Below, in pieces: positions 1 to 10,632 of a stretch of 64,000 nt of DNA. Under the pieces are notes generated by a model, which worked only from the letters and a program-made list of their open reading frames with translations, made no database searches and was not told the DNA's origin. The stretch is from Ignavibacteria bacterium (lineage in GTDB: Bacteria > Bacteroidota > Ignavibacteria > Tepidaquicellales > Tepidaquicellaceae): assembly GCA_016704345.1 (NCBI GenBank), contig JADJAH010000013.1:1-64000 (forward strand). The letters are read 5' to 3'. The position numbers and the translations under genes are program-made. Position 1 is the first letter of the stretch. Each line of letters begins with the position of its first letter.

Positions 1-1039
1 TAAGCCTTTCATAGCATCAACTCTTCTCATCCAGTCGGCACCGTAGGGAATCAATGGTCGTTCTCTCAAATAGTCTCCAATCTCTGAACGGTTGAGAATC
101 TGTTGTTCAATCAAGATTTCAATTCTTGCCTGTCTTGCAAAATAAACCGCCTGATTTACATCTCCTTTGGCAAGGATAAGATTCAAATCCTGCAAAGCAG
201 TAAGAACCGGAAAAGCGTTGGCATTGATATTATTGTCATCTGCCTGTTTGAAATATACTGAACACTCCATTAAGAGCTTATTGAATGGAGTGAAATTCTG
301 AACGAACATCAGTTGCACGCAAGTTCCTTCCGAATGACAATATGTAACCGTACTGGTTCTGATACTCAAGTGGCCGTTCTTCAGGTATTAGTAGTTCACC
401 AATTCTCAAATCCCTAATATCCTGTCACCAAATCGTTGGACTGGTTCAAGAGGATCAAGAGTAAGGTTCATTAGTTTCTCTGTCCATTTTCCGGGCTTAT
501 TGCGATACCTCTCAAGAATTGCAAAAGTGTCTGACAAGTGAAACCTTCTTCAAGCCAATAATTATATATAAGCTCCAATGCAAACGGGTAATCTTTATTT
601 GCAACATTCAGTGTCTTATATAGATCACAGTTTGAATCTTTCAGATCACTGCAATCTACAAATTTATATTTGTCCACATCATTTGGAAACCATTCTTTCA
701 TTTTGGATTTGACAGATTGCTTTAAGGGACTATACATTCGTTTATTTTTCGCTACATCTTTAATATTGTCCTGTACTCTTTTGTGCATTCCGATCAGATT
801 GCCCGAACAAGTCAACGGCTTTAAATTCATCGGCTGGTCTTTCATTGGATTTTAACTTAACATCAAATGAACTATTTGTTACTTTTACTGCCATTGGATC
901 ATCTGAACTATTTGTTACCTTTACTGTCCTGGATCTTTAGCGTCTTTGAAAGTTTCTCTTAAATCAGCGGTGTCTATTTTACAGGACTTGCCAGTTCAAC
1001 TTTTGTTGTATCTCCTTGCTTGTTTTGATCGTCCATCAT
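1..1039 (-). pseudogene. Broken gene, protein with PEIGELLIPEERPLEY-type core (module protein A)
   Basis: Starting from an ATG at 1039 the minus strand encodes pieces of one protein in changing frames. There is a short N-terminal stretch, then a segment with two copies of a VKVTNSS motif near 870-930. An open stretch at 845-471 follows, then a piece near 445-360 with the residues RFGDRILGI and IGELLIPEERPLEYQNQYGY. The last open segment, 309 to 1, contains INANAFPVL and ends RRVDAMKG. Stops interrupt every frame between these blocks, so several small indels are needed to join them. The final block runs off the left edge. I recall similar IGELLIPEERPLEY-type proteins next to HEVGH peptidase-like genes in other phyla, but cannot verify that here. 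Function is unknown. It lies just downstream of the broken metallopeptidase-like gene on the same strand, so the two were probably co-transcribed. Confidence 0.5.
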
Positions 1040-1063
1040 TTTATTGTTTAAGTTTTTGAAATA

Positions 1064-2322
1064 TCATCTTTGTGATGCCCACCTGTTCAATTGACGCTTG
1101 AGCAAATGGCTTTCTTCACTTGAGCTTACTGCTTGATCGGCCTTTGCCTGGCCAAGAATCGCAAATACTATAATCGGACTCGTTCGATCAATTAAGTACG
1201 GATTTCTCTTCCATGTTTGATAAGCTTCTCTAAATGTCTTTGGTTGCCTATCCTGGATTTGAAACAAGTCAATCAGTCGTTTCCCTTTCAATGATTCCGG
1301 CTTGTTATCTATTACTAATTCAACGAATCTGTCCATTTCATTTCCCAGTTGATTGAGAATTAAGACCTGTTCTTTTGGCAATTTGTCATGCGGATAAAAC
1401 GATTCCCAAAGCTTCCACAGTTTGTCCCACTGGTCATCCGGAAAAAGTTTTCTGCCAAAAGTGCAGCTTAACATTACACGAATATATGGAGCAGGATGCG
1501 GATCGGCGAGATCAAATCGGAACTGAAAATAACTGGGTAATGATACTACTCCCCATTATAAGCCGATAGTTGAGCCAACCCTAACTGCGCAAGTGCCCAA
1601 AGTCAGCAATGATTTCTGAGATCCATCTTTCATAATATTTCCATGCTGTATGATTGACACCTGTTTCTTGCTTCACTTTGTTGATGTCACCTTTGAGAGA
1701 TGGAATTAGATCGAGAAGGGCAGCGCCTTGATGACCAACCTCATGAATCAAAGATGATGCGATACCATTGCCCACCATTCTCTCTCTTGGAATTTGAATC
1801 ACTGCTACCGGATTTTCATCTCCTCCCGGCAAACGTGTTCTTGCTCTCCTAATTGCTGCGCCATGCCCTCGGTCAAGATATACCATTAAAGATTGCTTCG
1901 TAGTATTCACTTCCAATCTTCAGTCCGTCTTCAGCCGAGACATCTAACCCGGATAACCAAATACCTTAGACTTCGTGCTCACTTCTCTGTGACATTACGT
2001 CAGCGAAGATGTCTAATTGGTCGAGTATCTGGTTATATCTTAGTTTTACACTGTATAAAAAACGAGTCTGAAGGATTTTCTTCAGTGGAGTTGTTTGCTT
2101 CTTCAGATTTAAGAAATGTAATGAATTGTCTTATCGCGTTTCTTAGTTCACTCTTTCCGCGATCTAATAGCTGAGTTATCAGGTTTTTAGGTGTGATGAA
2201 ACCGAGGCACTTCTAACCATTGGCATTGTCAATTCAAAAGGTTTCATTTCTTCTAATCTTATTAATAAAGATTTGGATTCTGAAATTAGAAATTCTTTAG
2301 CAAACAGTCTATGATCTGACAT
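1064..2322 (-). pseudogene. Broken HEVGH zinc metallopeptidase-like gene (module protein B)
   Basis: Joining frames from the ATG at 2322 gives a protein starting MSDHRLFAKEFL. It continues through a block with ILDQLDIFADVMSQRSEHE near 2000, then an open piece (1916-1581) with DRGHGAAIRRARTRLPGG and the zinc-site-like SSLIHEVGHQGA. About 40 residues later comes WISEIIADF, where the glutamate could be a third ligand. After a frame change around 1590 the sequence reads GVVSLPSYF and FRFDLADPHPAPYIRV, then the open piece 1474-1064. At least four frame disruptions and one in-frame stop (near 1555) are needed. HExxH plus a downstream Glu is typical of gluzincin peptidases, so a peptidase role is an inference from the motif only. 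The final stop could also lie a few codons further, near 1030. Confidence 0.55.
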
Positions 2323-2345
2323 TAGGGTTCAAATAAGGGATGAAT

Positions 2346-3090
2346 TCAAAATTCAAAGTATTCCTGGTCAGGTGCAAGAGTTGGATTTCCGGTACCTGAC
2401 GCATTGACTCCCGAAGACTGAAGCTGCAAAGACAATCTCTGCACGGAATCTTCAAGTCTCAAAATTCTTTCAGCAAGCATTTGATATCCACCGCCTGTCG
2501 AACCTCTTCTCCTGAGCAGTCCGGGTGCGTACTTTCTCGCAGCATTGGCTGCTGGTTAACCAACGCATCACCATGGTCTAGCATTTGATTGGCAGAACGG
2601 CTTGCCTTGCAGCATTTCCGGCAATCTCACATAAGCTTTCGCTGTTTCAAACTCTCGGTCTTCCTGGCTAAGTCCTTCAAGTTCAAGCTCAAACATGTTA
2701 GAAGCTGCACTTCCAAGTGCTCCGCCGATTGCTGTTCCCAAGCCGGGTGCCACAAATGTGCCCCAGCGCCTCCTGCAATTGGTAAAGCTTTTAGCATTCC
2801 TTTTAACATCCCTCCAAGAGCTTTTGCTGAGCCCGAACGCATGAATTTACTTACTCCTCCTACGGCCTTCTTAAACAGTTGACAAGAAACATATCAAGTT
2901 CTGCTTCGTTAGTTACAGAAAAGAAGTTCAGAAGCCAGTTCCATTTGGCTCGCCTCACTAAATGTTCCTTCCATGCTCAAACCTCACCCTGTGTTCCATT
3001 TGAGTACTCAAATTCCTGATAGATTTCACCGAAATACCCAGGCTGAAGTTCAAATTCGTTTTGCTCAAATTGTTTTTGAAAATTCTTCAT
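2346..3090 (-). pseudogene. Broken Gly-rich helical protein gene (module protein C)
   Basis: From an ATG at 3090 (preceded by AGAGAG) the minus strand reads MKNFQKQFEQNEFELQPGYF, then after frame changes MEGTFSEASQMELASELLNF. A Gly/Ala/Lys-rich stretch follows (SAKALGGMLKGMLKALPIAG), then ELELEGLSQEDREFETAKAY, and finally NAARKYAPGLLRRR with a short coiled segment (MLAERILRLEDSVQRL), ending EYFEF at 2346. The order (acidic N-terminus, ASELL motif, Gly-rich linker, EDREFE motif, helical tail) is coherent across several frames, so this is one gene broken by indels rather than random ORFs. I recall proteins of this architecture beside the HEVGH protein in unrelated genomes, but have not checked it. 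Function unknown. Confidence 0.5.
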
Positions 3091-4014
3091 CTCTCTGGAA
3101 TTTTTAATTTTATTGAATTTACTTACCACAAGTAATATCAATTACTGTGCCAAAGTGAATTCTATTTATCTTAGTTATTAATGTCAGTTCAATTAGTCGC
3201 AAAAAATTATTCATCAATTTCATAACTATAGTACTGATTGTGAATAAATTTTCGCATGATAACATCCGATCGGCACTTGGATGTAAGAGCGAAGTGGCTT
3301 AAGTAGAATAAATAATGTCCATTTCTTAAAGCGGTTATAAACTTCAGAATGAGATCGAAATCTACACTCTATAAATCGAGTAATGTGTCAACTGAGCAGT
3401 TTAAAAATTATGCAAAGGAATGGATCTCATTTAGTAATTAAGTATAGATATTGAATAATTAATTAATATCGTAAAATGAATGAGGCAATTTAGGTTCGGA
3501 TAAATCAACTTGTAATAAAAGGCACTCTTGCATCGCGTAACAAATCACTGGATGAAGGCATTCCCGCATCAGGATATCATCTCCTGGCAATTGATACCTC
3601 AAATGAGATTCCTCACAAATAAAATTTTCCCGAAGAAATCGAATTTTGTAAGAATTTTAGTGGAGTAATTTTACTTTCCTTTGTATCAGTAGTATTTTTC
3701 GATGGGAGTTCTTTCAATGCAAATCTTATCCATTGTATTTGTGTCCACAACAAAAATAAAGCGGCCAAAAATATTGTGAAATTCCAGAATCTGTAAATGT
3801 TAATCTTTTAGTCTTCGTTCAGTAAATATTGATTAACCAAGATTGTGATGAGCAAGAAGAAAAGAGGAAGTCCAAAGTGGAATTTTGGAATTTGCGAAAG
3901 TATTCTAAAATATTTTTCATAATCAGATTAAATTTGCTTTGCATTAAGCTTTACTGGTGCTTCAAGATCTGAAAAATGGGGTTCGCTTATTGAAGCGTTT
4001 TATTGCGAGAAATG
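3091..4014. other. Intergenic region without a recognisable gene
   Basis: About 920 bp of AT-rich sequence with stops in all frames. A short plus-strand stretch near 3520-3625 could be a fragment of coding sequence (it reads LDEGIPASGYHLLAIDTSNE), but it has no flanking support. No promoter, terminator, repeat or RNA gene was recognised here. Confidence 0.5.
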
Positions 4015-5220
4015 TCAGTCAAACCCCACCTGCCCGTTCATCAGCATCGGCAAAAGCCAGTCGCGGAGATGGGAGAGTTGTTGGTTTTGAAAAGCATTGT
4101 TAATAATCATTTCATATATTGGTTTGACAATCGAGTTGTAATTTCTAAGTACATTCGAGCTTGAACTTGGTGTGAGAATCAACGTGTCGTCAACTATTTC
4201 CTTGTTGATATGAGGCTGTTGCGCACCTGTCCGCAACGAATTCAATCTGCGAATTTCATTCTTTAGGAAAGGATATAAGAAAAAATATTTAATGTCACCA
4301 TGCTCCTTTATTCCTACCACAGATTGATTTGCGCATGCGTCAATCGCCAAGACTGATGGTCTCAAGTGACGAGTTATTGAAAGCATCACACTACCCTTTG
4401 GAAGCAATTCTGTAGCAGAATTAGCAATAGCCGCCTCGCTTACTTTCAGTTCAGATTCAACGATAGGAAATTTTGCAATCTCTCCCAGAATTAAGCCAGT
4501 TGATTGTTCCATTCTCCCAATATTCTTCTCACCAAAGGTTGATGGAGTTCCACCCAGTGAAGTTTAAAGCAAGTCGCCAATTCTTTCCACCCCCCACCCC
4601 TCCGGCACATCCCGCTTCAACTCATCATTCCACACCATCTTGCCGCCGCTGCTCTTGTACGGCCGGCCGTCGGTCGGCTTGCCCTCCGGAAAATCAAACT
4701 GCACAAACCAGTAATCGTATATTGTCTTTGCCATTGCCTCAAGCTCCGCATTGATGCGGTTGTTGAGCTCGATCTTGGAGTCGAGAGAGGAAAGGACTGA
4801 GGCGATTTTTTGTTGTTCATCTAATTCTAAATTTGGTATTAAGAAATCAAGAATTTGATTCTTGTCTCCTCTGGCATTTTTTCAAACCTTTGGACCTTTC
4901 ATCAAGTAGTCAAAGAACTCATTCTTAACATCGAATATATATAATATTAAATCAAACTGCTTTTTTACCTCAAACACCAGTACATCCAGAGAAGCCCACT
5001 GATTGTCTGGTACCAAATATTCAACAGATATGTCTTTAATATTTCACCAAAATTTTCTTTGGCACTTCTTGAATGCATGCAACCATTTGAGGTAAGCTTA
5101 AAGGCTTTTTGACTTCTGTTTGGCAATATATCTGTGTTGATAAAATTGCCATTGAAACCTCTCGGCTTGAATCAATTCTCTAGAAGAATATTTCCAACTG
5201 GAATAATTTTTTAGATCTAT
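4015..5220 (-). pseudogene. hsdS: Type I restriction specificity subunit HsdS, broken
   Basis: HsdS recognises the DNA target of a type I restriction-modification complex through two target-recognition domains separated by helical spacers. The segment encodes the characteristic central spacer (ELDEQQKIASVLSSLDSKIE then NNRINAELEAMAKTIYDYWF, about 4845-4715) and the linker DVPEGWGVERIGDLL. It also has the start of the second recognition domain (TSLGGTPST) and a C-terminal helix (LRDWLLPMLMNGQV) ending at 4015. An in-frame TAA interrupts the second domain near 4564, and at least two indels follow near 4480-4540. The first domain (about 5220-4870) needs several more frame changes and looks shortened. 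It directly follows hsdM, the normal position. The longest intact piece is 4512-4015. The product is probably non-functional unless the breaks are sequence errors. Confidence 0.8.
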
Positions 5221-5223
5221 TCA

Positions 5224-6843
5224 CTATTTCAAACCCTGCAACTGTTTCTTCAATTTCTTTTCCAAATTATTGACTTCTTTAAACAATTCTTTCAAACTCT
5301 TCTTGAATCCACTCATCTTCTCCTCAAACTCCTCCTTCGTAATATCCACATACTCAATCTTCACCTCAAAATACTGCCCCGCGCTCAGTGAGTAATTCTT
5401 CTCCTTTATCTGCTCGTAAGAAACCACAACCGTAAAATCTTCAACCGCTTCATGCTTATTGAATGTGCGGATGATCAGGTCTTCCTCTTCCGCCGAGAGC
5501 AGTGTCTTCTGATTCTTTCCTTCCTTCACTTTCGTCCCGAGCTTTGATGCATCCATCAGAACAATGTCGCCCTTTGTATTTGCTTTGTCTAAGAATAGAA
5601 TGGACACGTTCGTGCCTGTCGTTGCAAAAATGTTGCTCGGCATGCTTACCACGCCGCGGAGCATTTTGTGCTCAACCAATCTCTCGCGGATCTTCTTCTC
5701 TATGCCGCTCTGCGCAGTGATGAATCCTGTCGGCACCACTACCGCCGCCGTGCCCTTTGCAGACAGCGAGAACATTATATGCTGTATGAAGAGCAGATAG
5801 ATCGCCATCTTGTCCTTGTCCTTCTTCGGAACGTTTGGAATGCCCGCAAAGAATCGCTCATGGTTATGCTTTGTGTCAAGGTCGGCCGAGAAATCGCTGA
5901 AGTCGAGCTTGAACGGCGGATTGGATACAACATAGTCAAACGTCATCAGCTTGTCGCCGTCTTTGTGAAAAGGCGTAAGCAGTGTATTTCCCTGTATGAT
6001 GTTCTGAATCGAATGCACGAGATTGTTAAGTATGAGATTCAGTCTCAGCATGCCCGATGACTTCTGCGAAATGTCCTGCGAGTAGATCGTGCATTTGTCT
6101 TCGCCTATCGCATGCGCAAGGTTCATCAGCAATGTGCCGGAACCTGCGGCAGGGTCGTAACACGTCACGTTATTCACAGGCTTGTCAACAAGTATCGAAG
6201 CCATGATCTTTGCAACTGCGTGCGGGGTGTAATACTCCGCATACTTGCCGCCGCCGTCTTTGTTGTAATCTTTTATAAGGTATTCAAAGATAGTCGAGAA
6301 GAAATCAAACTTAAGAGTGAAGATCTTCTCAAAGCTGAAATTGACCAACTTGTTTACGATCGCCCTGCAAAAGTCATCCCGCTTTGAACTGTCGGTAATA
6401 AAATTGCTAAGCTCATCAAACAGAATTATCCTCGCGCCCGTGCCGGTCTTTACGGCAAAGATGTCGTTGTTATGAATTGCAATATCGCGCAATGTGTCGT
6501 CAAAGAGCTTGGCAAAGTCCTGCCTGTTTTGGTTGTTGAACAGATATGACAGGTAATGCTCCCTCTTCAGCTTTGCGCTGTCGGGATTCATGCGGAGCAG
6601 AAGCATGTCGTATTGCTTGCCGGAAAACTTTCCGATTTCCTCTTCCCAGTTCTCGGCTTTGTCTAACTTAGGGTCCAGCTTCTTAACTTCGTATCCAAAC
6701 TTGTCATTCATAAACTTGTACAGGAACACCTGAGTAATGATCTTGAATTCATTACCGTCGTTCCCGAGTCCGTGAGAAGCGCAGATAGCTTTCAGGTTGT
6801 CAATAAGCTCCTTTGTCTTCGCGGTAAATTCCTGTGCTACCAT
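5224..6843 (-). CDS. hsdM: Type I restriction-modification system methyltransferase subunit HsdM
   Basis: The methylation subunit transfers a methyl group from S-adenosylmethionine to the N6 of adenine at the site chosen by HsdS. The 539-residue protein has the N-terminal helical domain, the SAM-binding motif I (YDPAAGSGTLLMNLA, about residues 230-245) and the N6-adenine catalytic motif NPPF (about 308-311). A C-terminal coiled-coil tail (FKKSLKELFKEVNNLEKKL) is of the kind that contacts HsdS. Length is normal for the family. Its start overlaps the end of hsdR by 7 nt (ATGGTAG, 6837-6843), which implies translational coupling; hsdS follows immediately. This is the only subunit of the locus with a fully intact frame, so the locus may be reduced to an orphan methyltransferase without a specificity partner. 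Confidence 0.95.
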   Translation of the reverse strand: MVAQEFTAKTKELIDNLKAICASHGLGNDGNEFKIITQVFLYKFMNDKFGYEVKKLDPKLDKAENWEEEIGKFSGKQYDMLLLRMNPDSAKLKREHYLSYLFNNQNRQDFAKLFDDTLRDIAIHNNDIFAVKTGTGARIILFDELSNFITDSSKRDDFCRAIVNKLVNFSFEKIFTLKFDFFSTIFEYLIKDYNKDGGGKYAEYYTPHAVAKIMASILVDKPVNNVTCYDPAAGSGTLLMNLAHAIGEDKCTIYSQDISQKSSGMLRLNLILNNLVHSIQNIIQGNTLLTPFHKDGDKLMTFDYVVSNPPFKLDFSDFSADLDTKHNHERFFAGIPNVPKKDKDKMAIYLLFIQHIMFSLSAKGTAAVVVPTGFITAQSGIEKKIRERLVEHKMLRGVVSMPSNIFATTGTNVSILFLDKANTKGDIVLMDASKLGTKVKEGKNQKTLLSAEEEDLIIRTFNKHEAVEDFTVVVSYEQIKEKNYSLSAGQYFEVKIEYVDITKEEFEEKMSGFKKSLKELFKEVNNLEKKLKKQLQGLK

Positions 6844-9800
6844 GCCTGCACTCCTTTATATTCGTCCATGTATTCTTTCACAAGTGTATTGTTTACAAAG
6901 GTTGCAGTTTCAGGTTCAAGCGCGATACTGTTACGGTTAAAGCTTTCCATTACAGTTTGCATCATGAGCCCTGCAAAGTAATTTTCGTTGTTAAGCATAT
7001 TCATATTATTTATGATTCTGTCGTCAACGTGTTTTTTGATGTCGAGAAGAGTTTCATGTATCTGGCTCTCGCGATTGGCAATGTTGCCTTTCTCCAAGAT
7101 TCGTTTGTGCATCCGCGCATACTTGGCATCGTTCTCATACTTTGCCTTAAGCAGGTTGTTCTTTCGGTTGAGTTCATTCACCTTTTCAAAGAGTCTGTCA
7201 AGCGAGTGAATATTTTCGTTCATCTCTTCCTGTGTGCTTTCGCCAAGATTCTTCTTTTCAAACAGCCGTTTAAGTTCATCATAAAGCGAAATGAACTCCG
7301 GATCACGCGGATCGAAATTTCCGCCCAATGCCTCGCGGGTCTTGCGGAGAGAGTCTTTGAGCTTGTCTGCTATCACAAGCTCTTCTTCGGAAACTTTGCG
7401 GAACATGAAGATGATATTCTCGAGCGCAACATTGAGCAGGTTTGTAGTTTCAGTATTGTTCTGCACAGACTCTTTGAGATTCAGCAGTTCCAGATGCCGT
7501 GCGGCTTCAGAATACAGCTCATTCAGTTTTCTGAAATCAACTTTCTCGAGCATTTCATAGTGACCGTAGAGTCGGATAACGTTGTATAGATTTCTTGCAT
7601 CTTCCAAAGCCTTCTTTATTTCCAAAACTTCTTTGCGGTCTTCGATCTTGCTTATCTGCTGAGAGAAGATCTCCGCATTGGTGAGATCATAGTGAAACAG
7701 CTTCTCCTTTATGTCGCTGATCTCGGCTTCGATCTCTTCTTTTGATTTGAAGAGGTTGTTGTAGTGTTGGAATTCATCACCAAGCTCGCCCTGAAGTTCC
7801 TCGAAGTATGCTTTGTTGGTCTTGTCAAACTCCTTGCTGATATCGGCAAAATCAACAACATAACCGTAACGGAATTTCTTGTACGGGCGGTTGACTCTTG
7901 TGAGTGTTTGCAGAAGATTATGATCTCTTATCAATCTGCCGATGTAAAGCTTCTTCAATCGCCTTGCATCAAATCCCGTCAGCAGCATATTGTAAACAAA
8001 CAGAAAATCAATCTTGCCGTCTTTGAAATCATTGACTTGCCTGTCGCGTTCAGTCTTATCTCCCACATCATGCAGGATGAGCGCGGCTGTGAGTTTCTTG
8101 TGCCTCTCTTTTTGGGTAGCGAGATATTCGCCTGAAGGCTCGGCGGCGGTTGAGTAATTCTGTAGATCTTCCGTTACATAATCCGGCGTATTGTTTGCGC
8201 TGTTAAAAAGTTCAAAGAGTTTTTTGCCTGATCGGAACTGTCACACACAACCATTGCCCCGATGCTGTGGTCACCGAATCTGATCCTGCTTTTCTGAAAA
8301 TCATTAACGATATATTGAAGCATCGGTTTTGCAAACTTTTCGTGTGAATAAACAAATCTTCTGTCGGCATCTCCCTTAATAATTTCAATATCCTTGAGTG
8401 CATCCTTCAACTGCATCTTGTATGATGTCTCAATATCCTCACGGATGAGTTTCAATGTGTAGCCGTCTGCAATGGAAGAATTGTAATAATACTTATGAAT
8501 GTAGTTTCCGAATGTTTCACGCGAAGTCCTGTCTTTGCCGATAAGAGGCGTGCCCGTCAAACCTATCACAATTGCATTGCGGTCTGAGCTGATAAGATTT
8601 GCCAGAAAACTTCCTTTCGGATCATAGCTTCGGTGAACTTCATCTAAGAAATAGATACGCTGAGTATTGATGTCATAATCGTTCGCTCTGAGCACATCCG
8701 AATCATCCTTAAACTTCTGAATATTCACAACGGTCATTTCACGGTTGCCTGACTGATTATGAATTGCCTGATTCAGTTTAAAGTCTCTTTGCAGTTCTTC
8801 TTTTGAGTTGACGAGATGAACATTCAGTCCGCGTGCGGAAAATTCACGGTGTGCCTGCTTCAGCAGATCAATCCGGTCGACTATGAAATAGAATTTCGGA
8901 ACAATGCCTCTCTTATGAAAATAGTCAGTGAGATACTTCACATTATAAAATGCGAGCGCTGTCTTGCCGCTGCCCTGCGTATGCCAGATGATTCCTTTCT
9001 TAACGCCTTTGTCAATTGTCTTCTCGATTTCCTTTGTGGCAAAGAATTGCGGATAGCGCATGATATGTTTCTCAAGACCCGTTTCGCTGTTCACATAAGC
9101 AAAGCAATACTTCAGTATCATTGCAAATCTCTCCTTGCTGAAAAGAGATGTAAGGATCTTGTTAGTCGGAGAGACAGGATTCTTGTTTGTCTTAAACTCG
9201 GCTGAATGCTTGATTACCGAAACATTGTTGTCCTTCAAAACCAGATTCTCGATCTCATCATTTTCAGGAATAAGCATTGTATTCAGATCAAACTCTTCTT
9301 CTTCCCTGAAACAACTGAATGCAGCATTGTTGTATGAGCACGAAGAATAGAACGCGCCCTGTATGGGTTCAACTGATTCATGATCATACTCCATATTATT
9401 GGAGAAGACAAGCAGTTGGGAAATGTTGATGAACTTTCGGAACTTCTTATTCCTGAAGCGGGAATTGATGCGATCTCTTTCCGCAAGAATACCTTCCTGA
9501 TTGTTGGGCTTCTTCACTTCGATGAATGCCAGAGGCATTCCGTTGATCAGCAGTGTAATATCCGGACGGAATTCATCTTCGCCGTTTTTGTAAGTCAGTT
9601 CTGTAACAACATGGAAAGAATTGTTGCCGAAGTTTTCATAGTCAATCAGTCTTATACCCGAAGTAGCATTAAGCATATCAGAAAACGCCTTGCCCAGATC
9701 TTCATTGTCCAGCGCAAGAGAAATATTCTCATAGGTCTTTTTAACATCGGATTGTTCAATACCGGGATTGATCCGCAGAATACTTTCTTCGAAAATGTCA

Positions 9801-9919
9801 GTGAAGATGTTCGTGTTTTCGTCACGAATAACGTTTGAAAGCGGCAAGTAGTCATAGCCGAGCCTGCACAAATGCAGTATCGCCGGTATTTTGACTCTCG
9901 TGTTTTCGTTAAATGACAT
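6837..9919 (-). pseudogene. hsdR: Type I restriction endonuclease subunit HsdR, single frameshift
   Basis: HsdR is the DNA-translocating and cutting subunit. The first part (9919-8174) has a PD-(D/E)XK nuclease motif (D120, then FIEVK with E134 and K136). It also has Walker A (TQGSGKT, about 314-320), the DEVH box (FLDEVHRSYDP, about 419) and motif III GLTGTPLIG. The reading then shifts frame at a run of six T (8220-8225 on the plus strand). Adding one base restores ...SSDQAKKLFELFNSANNTPD..., which runs on without a break into the second part ending at 6839. That part carries the second RecA lobe (FLFVYNMLLTGFDA, LLQTLTRVNR) and the long helical C-terminus. The repaired protein would be about 1,025 residues, the usual size. 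One homopolymer error, a true mutation, or slippage-based phase variation could each explain it. Confidence 0.93.
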
Positions 9920-10086
9920 AATCGGATAATTCCAATGAGTTAAGACCTAAGGCGTTTTAAGCGTGCCTTCACACTTTACACTAAGTTATAAGATAGAATT
10001 GATAAAGCTAAACGAATGAGATTGGATTTTCAAGATATGATTATTTGCGGGAGGGGGGAGGTTTGCACAATCACCCCCACCCAACC

Positions 10087-10516
10087 TATTGTTTCCGCAG
10101 AGTTACCCGCCGTCATTATAATTCTAAAAATATTGATACTATTACTGCGGCGGGAACTCTGCGGGATTATTGATCTCTTGATAGTGATAAACATGAAAAA
10201 CACCTTCTTCCCCTAATTCATAAAACCGTGCACTTGAATGAATATAATCAAGATAATTCTCTGCAAGCTTCCACTTTCCTGATACTGGATTCTTGTGCAT
10301 GTAGTTCAACTTTTGCCTCATGAATTTTTCCGTCATTATTTCTTTTATGTCTTCCGATGGTCTAAAAACATTGTGCCTCTTCTTCTTTCTTCTTTAATGT
10401 TGAGTTACAGACTCTCCCAAAAGATTCAACAAGTCCAACCTCTTAGTTTTTCAATCTGTTCACAATTTCTAAGCCATGAACCTTTTTGATTCACCAATAA
10501 TCTTATTTATGGTTTT
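10087..10516 (-). pseudogene. Truncated second copy of the REP-associated transposase unit
   Basis: This segment is a near-identical direct repeat of 10555-10994, offset by 468 bp. It carries the left palindrome (10095-10164) and roughly the C-terminal two thirds of the transposase, and stops abruptly inside the gene at 10516. It differs from the full copy by a handful of substitutions, three single-base deletions near 10440-10475, one fewer AAAGAAG heptamer, and a TAA in place of GAA just before that heptamer. It cannot make a complete protein. Confidence 0.85.
10095..10164. repeat. REP-like palindrome of the truncated copy
   Basis: Inverted arms CCGCAGAGTTACCCGCCG (10095-10112) and CGGCGGGAACTCTGCGG (10148-10164) surround an AT-rich loop. 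It is the same element as at 10563-10632. Confidence 0.85.
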
Positions 10517-10562
10517 CGTGCTTGGGCGTGGGGCGGACGGGCCACCTTGGTTTTTATTGTTT

Positions 10563-10632
10563 CCGCAGAGTTACCCGCCGTCATTACAATTTTAAAAATA
10601 TTGATACTATTACTGCGGCGGGAACTCTGCGG
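10563..10632. repeat. REP-like palindrome, left end of the transposase unit
   Basis: Arms CCGCAGAGTTACCCGCCG (10563-10580) and CGGCGGGAACTCTGCGG (10616-10632) flank a 35-bp AT-rich loop. The transposase stop codon (10610-10612) lies in the loop, and its last residues (AEFPPQ) are encoded by the right arm. Confidence 0.85.

Noticed and set aside
8174..8230. Programmed ribosomal frameshift in hsdR
   Set aside because: HsdR proteins are normally made from one frame; a single-base loss in a homopolymer is simpler.
5668..9838. Long plus-strand open frames opposite hsdM and hsdR (up to 251 codons)
   Set aside because: Antisense to well-supported genes, with no domain, signal or ribosome site.
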